DNA of 64,000 bases from Cordylochernes scorpioides (GCA_030710605.1 CP092882.1:14203677-14267676), one strand, 5' to 3'; counted from the stretch's first letter, positions 1 through 10,684 are shown. Translations and numbers: made by a program. Notes: generated by a model from the letters alone, not told the origin.

Positions 1-190
1 TACTACAAGAGCCAACAGCCCGAAACGCGTACGTGGTTATCTTTCTTTGATTAATTGAGAATGAGTATTTGGCCAATTCTGGCCAATAATTCTAAAAAAT
101 CAACGAGAATAGTGAATATTTATTCAGATAGATGGCGCAAGTGATCAGCAACTTTCAGTTGCACGATAAGGAGATTCCTTTTTCTTAATC
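1..190. repeat. Foldback family B, right half, with decayed hammerhead
   Basis: Positions 46-190 match the right arm of the family B foldback repeat seen whole at 41506-41951 (the stretch with GATAGATGGCGCAAG and CAACTTTCAGTTGCACGAT). Positions 10-42 align with the hammerhead of that copy: stem II GCC/GGC flanks, loop CAACA, CGAAAC and GTACGTGG survive, but the CTGATGA core is not intact. The copy runs off the left edge of the window. Confidence 0.7.
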
Positions 191-954
191 TTAACAATAT
201 TTGGTTAAACAATCAGAAAATGTATTTAATGCAATATATTTTAACACAACTCTAATTTTCTTAACTTTAAAAAAAATTCCTTGGGAGTACATCGATTTAA
301 TAAACACACAAAAAAAAAATGTTTAAATCTAAATTTAGAATCATGTTTTAGTAAGAGAAACGAAATCACAGTATAAATAAATATAAACTATATGGAATTT
401 TATAATTTTCAACATAACAAAGATTCCATAAAATAACTATAATGTTTATTCCAAACTAACCCAAAACTCCATTCTTTATTCTCTTTATGGTTTTATTTAT
501 ATAAAGGGCTATAATTTGGAGATTTTGACTTGGAAAAAAAAAGGTATAAAATTTATTTAAATAAAAATCAACATAGACAATAAAAACACCCCATTTCCTA
601 AAGCTACATTTCCTATATAAATATAACATTAAAGGTAATTTTAGAAAAAATATTTTTTTTTTACAAAAAATTGCAGACGGCGAAATGGATGAAATTTAAA
701 GTAGAGAATACATAAAACGAAGTCGTTGGTTTTAAATATTTAAAATTTAAATTAAATGTGAAAAATATTTAGTAGGCGCTCGCTTTAAAAACTGTATATA
801 TATATATTTATATTTATATCAGGATGTGTGCTTTTTATTCTTTACTTTTCGGTATGTTTTTTTATATGACAAGGATAATAAGGTGTGTGAGAAAGATAAA
901 AAATATATTATGATGCATTAGCGCGCCATCTGTTATCAAAATTCGAAACTATTA
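191..954. other. AT-rich stretch without recognisable genes
   Basis: Homopolymer runs and short AT microsatellites only. I see no ORF, exon or named repeat. Confidence 0.5.
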
Positions 955-1320
955 TACACGCGTATGATTCTTTTTAAAAATAAACAATTTCTACTGTCCT
1001 TACTGCAATGGAAAAATTAATGGGAAGGCCTGTCTCATCAGTGGTGAACCCTCCCAGCGTATGATTCTTTTTAAAAATAAACAATTTCTACTGTCCTTAC
1101 TGCAATGGAAAAATTAATAGGAGGGCCTGTCTCATCAGTGGTGAACCCTCCCAGCGTATGGTTCTTTTTGAAAATAAACAATTTCTACTGTCCTTACTGC
1201 AATGGAAAAAAACCTTCCGCTAGGAGGGTTCACCACTGATGAGCCAGGCCCTCTCATTAAATTTTCCATTGCAGTAAAAACAGTAGAAATTGTTTATTTT
1301 TAAAAAGAATCATACGCGTC
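955..1320. repeat. Foldback family A, three direct 97-bp units plus an inverted unit
   Basis: A unit beginning CGTATGATTC recurs at 961, 1058 and 1155, exactly 97 bp apart; the third is cut short. An inverted copy fills 1208-1318, so the block can fold into a hairpin. Each unit has the family hallmarks: the terminal motif near TTACTGCAATGGAAAAA and the internal GTGGTGAACCCTCCCAG. Other family A copies are at 3.6, 10.1, 11.8, 19.0, 20.3, 26.6, 31.7, 37.4, 38.2 and 45.8 kb. Confidence 0.85.
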
Positions 1321-1464
1321 TATGAAAATATATAAAATTTAAAGGTAATTTTCTTTATAAATTGGTATATGATTGGCATTATCAGTTGTTTACTGTGTTG
1401 TTATTTGCCTCTGCTCTATATTGTAAATTGACAAAATATTTTATTGACACTTAGTCAATTGAGA

Positions 1465-1580
1465 AAAAGGGCATCTCCTGATCGTGCAACTAAAAGTTGG
1501 TTAGCACCATCTGTCGGAATAAATATCAACTATTCGCTGATTTTTTAATTATTCCTGAATTTGCCAAATACTCATTCTTG
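1465..1580 (+). repeat. Foldback family B, left half
   Basis: Matches the left arm of the 41-kb family B copies: GGCATCTCC, then a diverged CAACTGAAAGTTG hairpin stem, then ATAAATATCAACTATTC. The right arm is missing here. Confidence 0.7.
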
Positions 1581-2100
1581 ATACTCTTCTTCCTTATCTC
1601 TACACTGGGTGAAGTAGAATGCGTCTGCCTTTGTCATTAAGACTGGGAGCACTACTCAGTGGCAGGCTGACTTAGCTCCAAAAGAAATGGCCGCCTCTGA
1701 CATGAGGAACAGACACCATGTGCAGCTGTTCTTTACATGGAGTACAAACACTGCTTATCCTGTATCCCTGGATTAGGAGCCCTTACAGGGTACTATCAGC
1801 CAGGCCAACTGAGCCCAGGTTTTTTAGTGAGCTTGTTACTGCTCTCCCTCCTCCTATTTCATCCGGGCTTGGGACCGGCAAAGGCGGAGTTCTCATTCTT
1901 GATTAATAAAGAGAAGCAAGTTACGCGTTTTGGGGTGTTGGCCTTTGTCAGCGTAGTGAAAGCTGTAGTTGATATTTATTCCGTCAGATCACGCAAGCCA
2001 GCAGTAAATAAACGGAATGTCAGATTAACACTATAAATTGGCGAAGCCTCGGGATTTTGTCGATTTTTTTCTATGGTTTGATGGAAATTTTTACCGTGAG
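1581..2100. other. Unassigned stretch with short ORFs
   Basis: An ORF at 1737-2036 (+) has a hydrophobic run (LLLLSLLLF) but no motif I recognise. Base composition is less AT-rich than the flanks at 1600-1900, so this may be an old element or exon. No function is assigned. Confidence 0.3.
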
Positions 2101-2290
2101 GATATTGATCAATAAAAAGAGAGGTCACCTCTCCCGTCAAAATAGACGCAATAACAGGTGAATAACTGTGAAATTATTATCACTAACAGTCTTAATTGTG
2201 AATATTTGAAACTATTATTACGCCATTTGTCGGAATAAATATCAAATATTCGTTTATTTTTAATTATTCCTGAATTGGCCGAGTCTTAAT
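2101..2290. repeat. Fragments of families D and B
   Basis: CACCTCTCCCGTCAAAATAG near 2127 resembles the family D end (CTCTCCCGTCAAA). Positions 2225-2285 resemble the middle of family B (GGAATAAATATCAA, then AATTATTCCTGAATTGGCC). Both are partial. Confidence 0.45.
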
Positions 2291-2544
2291 TGTTTAATGA
2301 AAAAAATCCCGAAAATTTTGAAAACCTTCATGGAAGCTATCAACTAGGAATGCGACACAAGGAAAAAGATTAATTTAGGACCGAAACAACTTTTATATCA
2401 ACTAAGCCAGAAAACGACGAAAAGTAGAAAAAAATGAAAGGAAATTTAAATATCTAAAAAGCCAGGCTAAACTTCTCCTAAAACAAGATTGCCACGATTC
2501 CGCACACTTGAATACATGGATACCATAATTGTGAGAACGCGAAA

Positions 2545-2740
2545 CAATGTGAAAAAATAGCACAAATGTGAAATTGAATTGGGATAAGGTGGATAAATTA
2601 AGAAAAAGGCATCTCCTTATCGTGCAACTGAAAGTTGCTGATGGTTTGCGCCATCTATTGGAATAAATATCAACTATTCGTTGATTTTTTAATTATTCCA
2701 GAATTGGCCAAATCCCCATTATTGATTAATCAACTTGATA
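2545..2740 (+). repeat. Foldback family B, left half with outer flank
   Basis: Begins with the outer family B flank (ATTGGGATAAGGTG) and runs through GGCATCTCCTTATCGTGCAA into the centre (CCAGAATTGGCCAAAT). The second arm is missing. A CAACAACAACAAC run follows at about 2787. Confidence 0.7.
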
Positions 2741-2912
2741 CCATAATAGAACCATTGTATATAAACCTCTCTACCCATTATGGTCAACAACAACAACAAC
2801 AAGCCTTATATTGGGGACCTATGCCCCTACATAGGATTCATCCAGGTGAATAATTGCTTTGAACAAATCAGTTAGTTATTTACAGTTGATCATTCATTTA
2901 TATATCCATTTA

Positions 2913-3240
2913 CTTGAAATTAAAGATACTTCGGCCACAGTAAATCTTTTCATCACCTCGACCTTTCGACAAAAAGCTTTTGTCCTCTTAAGGAGAAAAC
3001 AAAAATTAAAACATTTGGCAAGGCGTTAAAAATTATTCTAAGGCTCCAAGGGCGTTCTCACGCGATGTTGTACAAAATTTGAAATATCCCGTGAGAACAC
3101 CCTTGGAGCCTTAAAATAATTTTTAACGCCTTGTCAAATGTTTTAATTTTTGTTTGCTCCTGACGAGGACAAAAGATTTTTGTCGAAACGTCGAGACAAT
3201 AAAAAAGATTTACTGGCCGAAGTATCTTTAATTTGAAGAA
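2913..3240. repeat. Foldback family F MITE
   Basis: The ends are inverted repeats: AAAGATACTTCGGCCA at the left and its complement TGGCCGAAGTATCTTT at the right. The arms stay complementary inward (AAATTAAAACATTTG against its complement, and AAGGCTCCAAGGG against CCCTTGGAGCCTT), leaving a short centre near 3070. There is no coding capacity. The right arm carries a hammerhead-like core at 3153-3199; the matching core in the left arm is mutated. Confidence 0.8.
3153..3199 (+). ncRNA. Hammerhead-like ribozyme motif in family F
   Basis: The core CTGACGA (3160-3166) is followed by a 7-bp stem II (3168-3174 with 3178-3184, three-base loop), then GAAA (3185-3188), a minimal stem III and the cleavage triplet GTC ending at 3192. 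Stem I can pair CTC (3157-3159) with GAG (3193-3195), extended by TTG/CAA with one bulge. One unpaired G (3167) next to the core suggests a lost partner base, so activity is doubtful. It fits the type I hammerhead layout known from Penelope-like elements and retrozymes. Confidence 0.5.
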
Positions 3241-3624
3241 CTATGAATGCCGGCCAGGCAGCCTCTATCTTTACGATAACCATTTACATACGGCTCTCAA
3301 TGTTTCTTCTCTTACGCAGCCCTGTAAATTATTGTCAATATAATGACCTGTGGGTTGCTCTTTGTGAACGGCGCACCCAATTAAGTTATTTTGATCAGAA
3401 AACTGGTTGATTATGTTATTTAAAAACACATTTTTACGTTTAGCGAACGATACATATGGATAACGCAAGATGAAAATACCGCATTACTATTTCTCCTACG
3501 AAAATCCTCAATGAATAGACCAACAAGGCAACATCTTACCACCAGTCTATAGCCGCCATCGTCTTGAAGGAGCTTGATTGAGGAAGCTATATCAATCTTA
3601 GAACTGTTTCACCTGACATAAAAC

Positions 3625-3945
3625 TAAATGGAATATTCAAAACTATATTAAAGGCGTAAGATTCTTTTTGATATTAAATAATTACTACTGCCCTTACTGC
3701 CATGGAAAGTAGAAATTATTTAATATCAAAAAGAATCTTACGCCTTTAAAATAGTTTTGAATTTTGATAACAGATGGCGCGCTAGTGCATCATATTATAA
3801 ATGGAATATGATAAATAAGGTAGACCTGGCTCATCAGTGGTGAACTCTCCCTCCTAGCGGTTTGGTCGGTTTGATACTGGGAGGGTTCAACAATGATGAG
3901 TAAGGCTCTACCAATATTATTTAATATTCCGTTTAGTATAGCTGT
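3625..3945. repeat. Foldback family A, two adjacent hairpins
   Basis: The first hairpin (about 3637-3790) has perfect arms around GGCGTAAGATTC and centre CATGGAAAG. The second (about 3820-3940) holds the internal GTGGTGAAC/GTTCA arms around the GGTTTGGTCGG centre. Together they look like one family A element rearranged or inserted into itself. Confidence 0.75.
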
Positions 3946-3970
3946 AAAATTATAAAAAAATAAGAGTATA

Positions 3971-4075
3971 TGTGATAAGATCCTGTCGACTCTCTGTGAT
4001 ATTATCCTGTCGACTCTTCTGTTATAAGATCCTGTCGACTTTCAATGTGATAAGATCCTGTCGACTTTCAATGTG
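3971..4075. repeat. Short minisatellite, about 22-bp unit
   Basis: Four imperfect copies of a unit with GATCCTGTCGACT, spaced about 22-28 bp apart. Confidence 0.75.
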
Positions 4076-4639
4076 GCAATATAGTGATAATAATGTGGTG
4101 GGAAAAGAGAAATAAGCACACACACAAGTTTGGTAGATGAACCCAGACAATCCAGAGAGAGATGGGAGAAAGCCGTGCCCGGAAACCGCCGGGCGGCCGT
4201 TTGTGTCGAATACAATCACCAACTGTGTCCAAAGTCCCGAGGTGTTGAGTGACGGACCTCAGGAGCCCCTTTGGAATGTCGTGATGTCTAAAGTGACACC
4301 CTTTAGCTGCCCATCTCTCTCTGGGTTGGCTGTAGGTTTGTTTTATTATTCCAGGAAGAGTATATATTATGACATATATATATAATTAACGATAATTTTG
4401 TTATACAAGTATACTATTAACCAGATAAATGCCGCGCTTTGTGTTGTTTTAGAATAAAACTATTTTACTATATATAATAGCCTTGCGATTTATTCTATCT
4501 GCTTATGTTGTTGCTTGTATGTTTAATGGATATTGAATGTTTAATGTATATGTTTATTCAATGCTCTTTTTCGTAATTGTTTATTTTCTTTTTGACAATT
4601 CTGTTACCTACTCTACTACAATATGAATTATTGTAAATA
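4076..4639. other. Unassigned stretch
   Basis: An 82-codon ORF at 4137-4385 (+) in a locally GC-rich patch has no motif I recognise. The rest is AT-rich. No exon could be tied to the SV2-like gene. Confidence 0.35.
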
Positions 4640-5953
4640 CTTAGTCTAGCCATAAATATTGTTACAAAACCAAATCAGTGATAAAAAATTAATTTGACCG
4701 CGTTAAGTATTCAAAATACAGTTGTTGTTATTTGAATATCTCGTGCACACGTGCTCAGAAAAAAAAAATCGAAATATATTTGTTTTTTGATAATGGGTTT
4801 GGGTATTAAAGAAAACCCTATAGTTGTAATAGCCTTACACAAGGTAGGCCAAAATCTTTCACCCTTTTTAAACTTTTGCAAAATTTGAATATTACGCGTC
4901 AATTTGTTTACCGAATCATTGAAAGGTTCAACAAGGCTTGCAATATTGATGACCTTGAAAGATCTGGTCGACCTCGCATGCAACGAACGCAAGCAGCTAT
5001 AAAAGCCATTCGCGAAATAATTCGTCGAAATCCACACTGCAAACAAATGATCTTAGCAAAGCAGATAAATTTAGCTCCAAGATAGTTTCAAGGATAATCA
5101 ACGAAGACCTTGGACTGAGAGCTTTCAAACGACGCACAGGTCATTTGATAACCCCTGCTCTTAGAGATATTAGAAGGGTTAGATCAAAAATGTTGTTGGC
5201 GCAGCATGATGGTCGGTGGCATGAGAGAATCCTTTTCACAGACGAGAAAATTTTCACTGTCGAGAAAAAGATTAATCGTCAGAATGATAGGATATATGCT
5301 CGTAGCTCTCTAGAAACTTCTTTTAAAGTCAGAAGACTTGAAAAAGTTACCATCCTTCTTCTGTCATGGTTTGGTGGGGAGTTAGCTACCAAGGTGTAAC
5401 AGATCTCCACTTCTGTGCCAAAGGGGTAAAAAATTCAGCTAAAAACTATAAATAAGACATTTTGTAACAAATAGTAAAGCCTCTGAATACAAAAATGTTT
5501 AATGGAGAACATTGGATATTTCAACAAGATTCAGCTCCTGCTCACAAAGCTAAGTCAACTCAACAATGGTTGGAGACGAATGTTCCGGAGTTCATAAAGG
5601 CCAATGAATGGCCCTCTGGAAGCCCTGATTTAAACTCCCTTGATTACAGTTTGTGGGCATATTTAGAGGAGAAGGTGTGCTATAAAATATATCATAATTT
5701 GGATAAATTGAAATCAGCATTGGTGAGAGCAATGAAAGAAATACCCTTAGAAAAGGTGCGTGCCACCATAGATCAGTGGCCGGAACGTTTGAGATCCTGT
5801 GTCAAAAATAAGGGAGAACATTTTGAATGCTTGTATATATTTAAAATCTATGTCCTATTGGCTAATAAAATATGTATTTATATTCCATTGGTTTTTGTTC
5901 TTAATCATTTAATTTATAAAATTGTTTGTAACAGAATTTATGGCTAGACTGTG
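4640..5953 (+). mobile_element. maT-type (DD37D) Tc1/mariner transposon, decayed
   Basis: Terminal inverted repeats of about 29 bp begin C(TT/AC)AGTCTAGCCATAAAT at 4640 and end with the complement at 5953. They are flanked by TA at 4638-4639 and 5954-5955, the target duplication expected for the superfamily. The interior is one broken transposase gene in the same orientation. The length of about 1.3 kb is normal for a full element. Confidence 0.85.
4780..5947 (+). pseudogene. maT-like transposase, frameshifted
   Basis: Broken DDD transposase of the IS630-Tc1-mariner superfamily. Order of parts: helix-turn-helix DNA-binding region (4876-5085, with ITRQFVYRIIERFN and the AT-hook-like SGRP linker), then a frame change near 5083 and the first catalytic Asp in ILFTDEKIF (about 5240). 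After a degraded stretch with stops (5400-5490) come the second Asp in FQQDSAPAH (5524-5550) and the third in SPDLNSLDYSLW. There are 37 residues between the second and third Asp, which is the maT (DD37D) spacing. At least one frameshift and several stops make it inactive. Confidence 0.85.
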
Positions 5954-6110
5954 TAGTTTCACGCGAAATTATCCTGATCGGATATAGCGTGTCTTGTTTG
6001 CAACTGGTAAATAAAAAAAATAATAAAAAATAATTCAAAATAGTTCTTTTTCAAAACGAAGAATTCCTCTTTTAAAACGACGACTCCATTCAGAGATGAA
6101 GAGCACTTAC

Positions 6111-6199
6111 CCGAAAGCAGTGGTGATCCAGACGACCAGAAGGGCGCAAGTTGACTTGGTGAAGGGGGGGAACATGATCTGACCGAATCCTCCCCAGAA
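6111..6199 (-). CDS. SV2-like transporter, exon vi (partial gene)
   Basis: Sixth visible exon in transcription order, 89 nt. The acceptor is TTTACATATGCGCCATGTGCAG and the donor GTAAGT. It is entered in phase 0 from exon v and leaves in phase 2. It encodes FWGGFGQIMFPPFTKSTCAL and on into VVWITTAFG. This matches the end of the cytoplasmic loop and the first part of TM7 of SV2 proteins, which read roughly VWGNF, then a hydrophobic helix ending FSYYGL. The next exon, expected to start in YYGL, was not found in 1-6110, so the gene continues beyond the window or in an unrecognised exon. The exon is GC-richer than its flanks, as are all exons of this gene. Confidence 0.7.
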
Positions 6200-6411
6200 C
6201 TGCACATGGCGCATATGTAAATAAACATATGTGTGGACATGGGAAGTAGAGATTGAAACTGATTTATTACATTGTGTTCTCATATAGAATTATATAATTG
6301 TATAAGGTTAATTATATGGTAAAATATAAAGATAAATAGGATATGTATAAATATTTATATAATATAATTGCTATATATATGGAAATTTTGCCGGGAAGAG
6401 AAATTGATTTA

Positions 6412-6616
6412 TAAAAGCATAGGGCGCCTCTCCCGTCAAACCTAGACGTCATTAGACGAGGGCCATTAACCCGAAACCATGGTCTCTAAGTGGACGATCT
6501 CAGTTTGCCAAAGCTGGTGTTATGGCTTTGTTACCGACCTGAGGCTGCTAGTTTGCGGCGACGGTCAATAGATGGCGTCCAGTTTTGACGGAAGAGGCGC
6601 CCTATGCTTTTATATA
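6412..6616. repeat. Foldback family D MITE
   Basis: The ends CATAGGGCGCCTCTCCCGTC and its complement form long terminal inverted repeats. The interior includes CGACGGTCAATAGATGG and a decayed hammerhead: at 6453-6493 stem II (GGG/CCC with ATTA), GAAACCATGGTC and the stem I strand TCTAAG are intact, but four bases of CTGACGA are deleted. A second copy is at 18709-18905 in opposite orientation. Confidence 0.8.
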
Positions 6617-6639
6617 TACACAAGGTATGATCATTAAGT

Positions 6640-7745
6640 AGGGAGACAAGGTTGTTAAAAATATTATCATAGTAGATATAAATATATAACAACTAGTATT
6701 CTTCAAAGTATGATGCTTGCACTACACAACCTTCCCATATTTTGTCAGCTGCTCATAACTTAGAGCAAATTCGTTTTTCGGAATGGCTCTTAAAATTTCT
6801 TCAAATTTTCTATGATTGTACACTTACATCATATAAAGGTTGACTCTTCAAGAAAGTTTTATCTTAGGAAGAGAAAAACGTTAGGGGGTAGAGTTCAGAG
6901 GAATAGGGAGGGTGAGGAAGTTCGTGGGTTCTGTTCTCTCCAAATATTGAGCAACCGAAAGAGCCATGTGAGGTCGATCATTATCGTGTAACAGGATCCA
7001 TTTTCTCCCATAAATCAGGTCTTTTGGGTCTAATCGCTTCACGTGAACTACAAATAATATCCAAATACAGGTATTGTGTTATTGTTGAAACTTCTTCAAG
7101 AAATTCAAAGTGAATAATACCTTTAAAATCGGAAAGTGATCAAGAAAGTTTTGATCTTTGATTTTGTTCTTCCTGAAAATTTGGGTCTTGATTGTTCTTG
7201 TTCAACCCATTCACTTGACTGGCGTTTTGTCCCGGGTCATACACGTAAACCCATGTCTCATTGACTGTGAGTATTTGTTTCAGCATGTCTGGGTTATTCT
7301 GGTAGCTTTCCAAACTATTTAAACAATCTAAAAGTGTGGCCTTATTTGTTCCATTGTTAACAATTTAGGAACAAACCAAACTGATATTCTAACCATATTC
7401 AAATCTTGAGCTTATTTTTGATCACACGAACCCGTACGGTATCTCTAATTGTCTGCTCACCTCCCTGAATATCCTTCTAGGGTTTTTCTAGCAAAGGTTT
7501 TTGATTTGTTAGATATTTACCTGGTTTCTGATGATACACGGTCGACCAGGTCCAACTTCGCCAAAGAGATTTGTTCTTCCATTTTTAAAGATGGCGTACC
7601 AGTTAAAAACTTTTTTTTACTTTACTATAAGATTTATCTTCATACGCCTCTTCACTTAAAGCATTAGTTTCTGAAGCTGTTTTACAGAGTTTCATACAAA
7701 ATTCAATAGCGGTTCGTTTCTTGATAAAAACTATGCGTTAAAAAA
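6640..7745 (-). pseudogene. Classical mariner transposase fossil
   Basis: Fragments in three minus-strand frames follow the mariner order. About 7745-7460 carries the N-terminal paired-like domain (IEFCMKLCKTASETNALSEE). About 7270-7230 carries the first catalytic region, where NETWVYVYDP has Asn in place of Asp. Next come a stretch like FEFLEEVSTITQYLYLDI and RPDLW. At about 6990-6960 the second catalytic Asp is kept in LLHDNDRPHMAL, and at about 6915 HPPYSSELYPLTFF corresponds to the PPYSPDL region. Many frameshifts and stops make it long dead. I could not define the terminal repeats. Confidence 0.75.
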
Positions 7746-8071
7746 CATTTTCGAAGACCTTTCTGACAACGTTCGCTTTATACAATAAATTTCAAATCAC
7801 GTACGCTCGGGCCATGATCAAATTATATATTATTTAAAATTTTAGTTAATGAAGATACAATTTACAAATACAAACGCGCGCAGCGTGGATATTTACAACT
7901 GAAATTTTAAAATTAATATGTAATATAACAATGTTATGGAATATGTCTATTTACATTTTTAGGGCAACCAGAACCTATAAACTTGATCTATTGCCAATAA
8001 ATAGCGTGGTTGTGAAGATCTTTGATACGTTTAGAGAGACGAAGATTGTTTAAAGAGAAAAGGAAAATTAC

Positions 8072-8170
8072 CGTTTCCAGGACCTCACAGAGATGACTTC
8101 CAAATCCCCCAATCTTGGGGTCCGAGCCTGCTCCCCTCAGTCTGGGTGTCGGCAGTTCCAGCTCGGACAG
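8072..8170 (-). CDS. SV2-like transporter, exon v (partial gene)
   Basis: 99 nt, phase 0 at both ends, so it drops in exactly between exons iv and vi. The acceptor is ACTGTGACGACAG after a pyrimidine-rich tract; the donor is ACG/GTAATT. It encodes 33 residues starting LSELELPTPRLRG and ending SHLCEVLET. This fits the variable cytoplasmic loop between TM6 and TM7. The intron separating it from exon iv (8171-8226) is only 56 nt, while the other introns of this gene are 1.9 to 17.7 kb. Retaining that intron would keep the frame briefly and then hit a stop. Support comes from splice sites, phase and position rather than strong family similarity. Confidence 0.7.
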
Positions 8171-8226
8171 CTGTCGTCACAGTTGACAATGTGACACAGA
8201 GAGACAGACAGACAGAGAGTAGTTAC

Positions 8227-8310
8227 CTGGTACTCCACGCCGGGCTTGTGGCTGTGGTTGTACTTGAAGACCTTCTGGTAGACAGCCATGGCATCGACGT
8301 CCCTCCCCAC
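8227..8310 (-). CDS. SV2-like transporter, exon iv (partial gene)
   Basis: 84 nt, 28 codons, phase 0 at both ends; acceptor GGGTGTCTACAG, donor CAG/GTAACT. It encodes VGRDVDAMAVYQKVFKYNHS followed by HKPGVEYQ. It continues directly from PESPRYLLE of exon iii, as SV2 proteins run from PESPRFFLE into a helical loop segment (GKHDEAW...KQVHDTN). The segment is cytoplasmic. Charged and amphipathic residues with no membrane helix agree with that. Confidence 0.8.
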
Positions 8311-8798
8311 CTGTAGACACCCAGCCATTGTCTATCCACGGGAGAAACAACCCAGAATGGCTACTATATAATGTTTGTATTGTAGAAAATGTATCGCAGG
8401 AACCACTCTATCATCCTCCGTGACGTAAAACTTATTTTTTTCTTATCTGCTATCATCTATCATGTAAAGATATAAAGTCTGAAACTTGAGTTTTTCGATT
8501 GCTGGAGGTTTTGTTGGATATTATTTTCAAATATTATTTTTATTCATTTAATTATTAATATATTAATTTCATTTTCTGTTTGAATTTAGATCATGTTGAG
8601 GATTATTGTAATGGTGATGCACACAGTCGTGGCTATAATAATAATAATAGTCTTGATCAGAGGTTTCTTTAATTGAACTAAGTGATATATATGAAAAACA
8701 TAATTTGATTAAAGTACTGCCTGGCTTAAGGCGTAAGAATAAAAAAATGAAAAGCTTATTTACATAATGTACAAATGTTTTGAGCCGACCCACGGGGT

Positions 8799-9125
8799 TA
8801 TTTATTTATTTATTTCATCTCAATTTGCAGGTGTTACATTCGAGCACAGCTCGCGAGTCACCTTGTCCAGATTATTTACACATGGCGAGTTGTAATGCTG
8901 GAGTGGTCCCCCGAACCTTACAGGAGGGCAGTTGTTGGGTGTTTGGCTGTCAGCTAGCCATTGGGTCCAGGTCGTCGGATTCGGTGGCTGAGGTCACCTT
9001 GATTTTGAACAATTTCTTGTATAGTTGGATTTGATGATTTTTGAAATTGCGAGAATAGTCTTGTCGCAGAGTCTTGATAAATCTCTTCTATATTAGGCTG
9101 GTTGAGATCTTCTTTGAGAATTTTT
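8799..9125 (-). mobile_element. LINE 3' end (Jockey/CR1-like), truncated
   Basis: An 11-bp target duplication ACCCACGGGGT flanks the insert (8788-8798 and 9126-9136). The minus-strand reading gives a LINE C-terminus (WVKILKEDLNQPNIEEI, then ATRLFSQFQKSSNPTIQEIV) with one in-frame stop. The 3' end has an (AAATA)-type tail at 8799-8815. It is strongly 5'-truncated, as usual for target-primed reverse transcription. Confidence 0.75.
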
Positions 9126-9380
9126 ACCCACGGGGTCAAACAACAACGAGTTTTTATACGGGAACAGTGACCTCTGGCGGTCGATTTAGCAGAGTATTTT
9201 ATCTATGAAATATAATTTTAAATAAAATAATACTTTAATATAACAATTTTAAATGAAATATTTTAATATAACATATATATACCGATATACACGTACACTA
9301 ATATGGATCGCTTGGGAGAGAGGGGTGAGAGGTAATAGATATTGTTAGAGAGAAGTAGGTTTTCCCAGTAAGGCTAACTT

Positions 9381-9383
<3 letters not shown>

Positions 9384-9427
<44 letters not shown>
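9384..9427. repeat. (AT)n microsatellite
   Basis: About 22 AT dinucleotides; the adjoining repeat starts at its right edge. Confidence 0.95.
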
Positions 9428-9428
<1 letters not shown>

Positions 9429-9670
9429 TAGCCGAATGACCCGGGCAACGCCCGTGTTTTACCCGAATGAATGTTTTGATTCAAATACTATTTGTTACAA
9501 TTATAAATAGGCGCCTTAAATAAATGCATATATTAGTTAATAACTATAGCCTATGTGCTTTATTTGTCTATGTACTCTTGGCTTCCGTAGGCGTCTCTTA
9601 CTGGAAAAAAGAAAGAGAGGATTCCATTTAGTTATTAACTAATATATGCATTTATTTAAGGAGCGACCCG
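9428..9670. repeat. Interspersed repeat end and an inverted-repeat pair
   Basis: CTAGCCGAATGACCCGGGCA at 9428 begins a GC-rich self-complementary motif (CCCGGGCAACGCCCG). It recurs inverted at 15160-15210, and a cousin is at 35380. It is followed by a 33-bp inverted repeat (AATAAATGCATATATTAG at 9517 and its complement near 9640) around a short centre. Class unknown. Confidence 0.6.
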
Positions 9671-10024
9671 CTCCAACACAATAGCTACAAAAACGAAAAA
9701 ACGAGTGGGGTGGCGTGATCGTAGCCAGCCAATAGGAGAGCGCCATTCCAAAAAAAAAAAAAAGCAAACGGTGACAGAGATGAAAACTGAAGAATTAAGA
9801 GATGAAGAACGCATGACGCTCGTAACTGTATGTATTGATAGAAAAGTATGTTCTCTTCAAATTATTTAATTTGTACCTTTAATAAAGAAGATCTTTATTT
9901 TAAATGATAGTAATTATTCCGATCCACCCAACAGGTGTGTCATCGATGTTGGTGTATTAAAAATATAGCAAGGAGTTTTATTTGGTAGATAGGTGAACAA
10001 ATGTTTTCATTTTCTTTATAAATG
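9671..10024. other. No recognisable feature
   Basis: Short GC-rich start, an A13 run near 9753, then AT-rich sequence. No ORF, exon or repeat family recognised. Confidence 0.4.
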
Positions 10025-10345
10025 AAGCGTTATAGCCTTATATTAATTTATGCCTAACTGGCCTTGTCTTTTTGTTTGCAGAAGAACATTGCTCGATGCA
10101 AACATTTATATGTAATTCTATAGTCCTAAAAGATTATGTCTATAGTTTTTTTTAAATACCATTTCTGAGATTCCATCCTTCAGTGTAACATATATAAGCA
10201 GAATCGTCCAATATTGGAGCTCTAAGAAGCGGTCTCTGGTAGATTATATTGGCGATACCGCTGGGAGGGTTCACCACTGATGATCCAAGCCCTCTCAATA
10301 TATTTTTTCACCGCAGTAAAGACAGTAGAAGTTTTTTGTAATGTG
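10025..10345. repeat. Family A, long variant (A2)
   Basis: Carries the A2 left part (GCCTAACTGGCCTTGTCT, then AGAACATTGCTCGATGCAAA), the ATATAAGCAGAATCGTCCAA motif, and the family core CGCTGGGAGGGTTCACCAC followed by a TTTTTCACCGCAGTAAAGAC end. The same long variant is at 18990, 26690 and, partly, 45775. Confidence 0.8.
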
Positions 10346-10684
10346 TAAAAAAGACATTCATATCTTAATGTTTTCATTTCCTAAAGTTTCAACCACTTTG
10401 GAAGGTCATTGTCCGTAGATGACCAGACTTAAGTATAGAAATAATAAACTGTTATAAGGTTGTACATTGGTAATATTGGTCACCTTGGTAAAATTATAAC
10501 ATAATTCTTATAGAAGAATGATTTGCTGATGCTCTATATCAAGGGTGGTCAATAAGCAGGTGGGCCAAGTTTCAGAATTAAAAGGTTATCCCAAAATTTC
10601 GTAAACACTTGCAAAATATAATTTACGAACTTTTGGGACAACCTTGTATCTTGATGTATAGCGGTGAACAAGTGCTACAAGTAC

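Noticed and set aside
1737..2036. Possible membrane-protein exon
   Set aside because: The hydrophobic run alone is weak evidence; there are no splice sites in phase and no family match.
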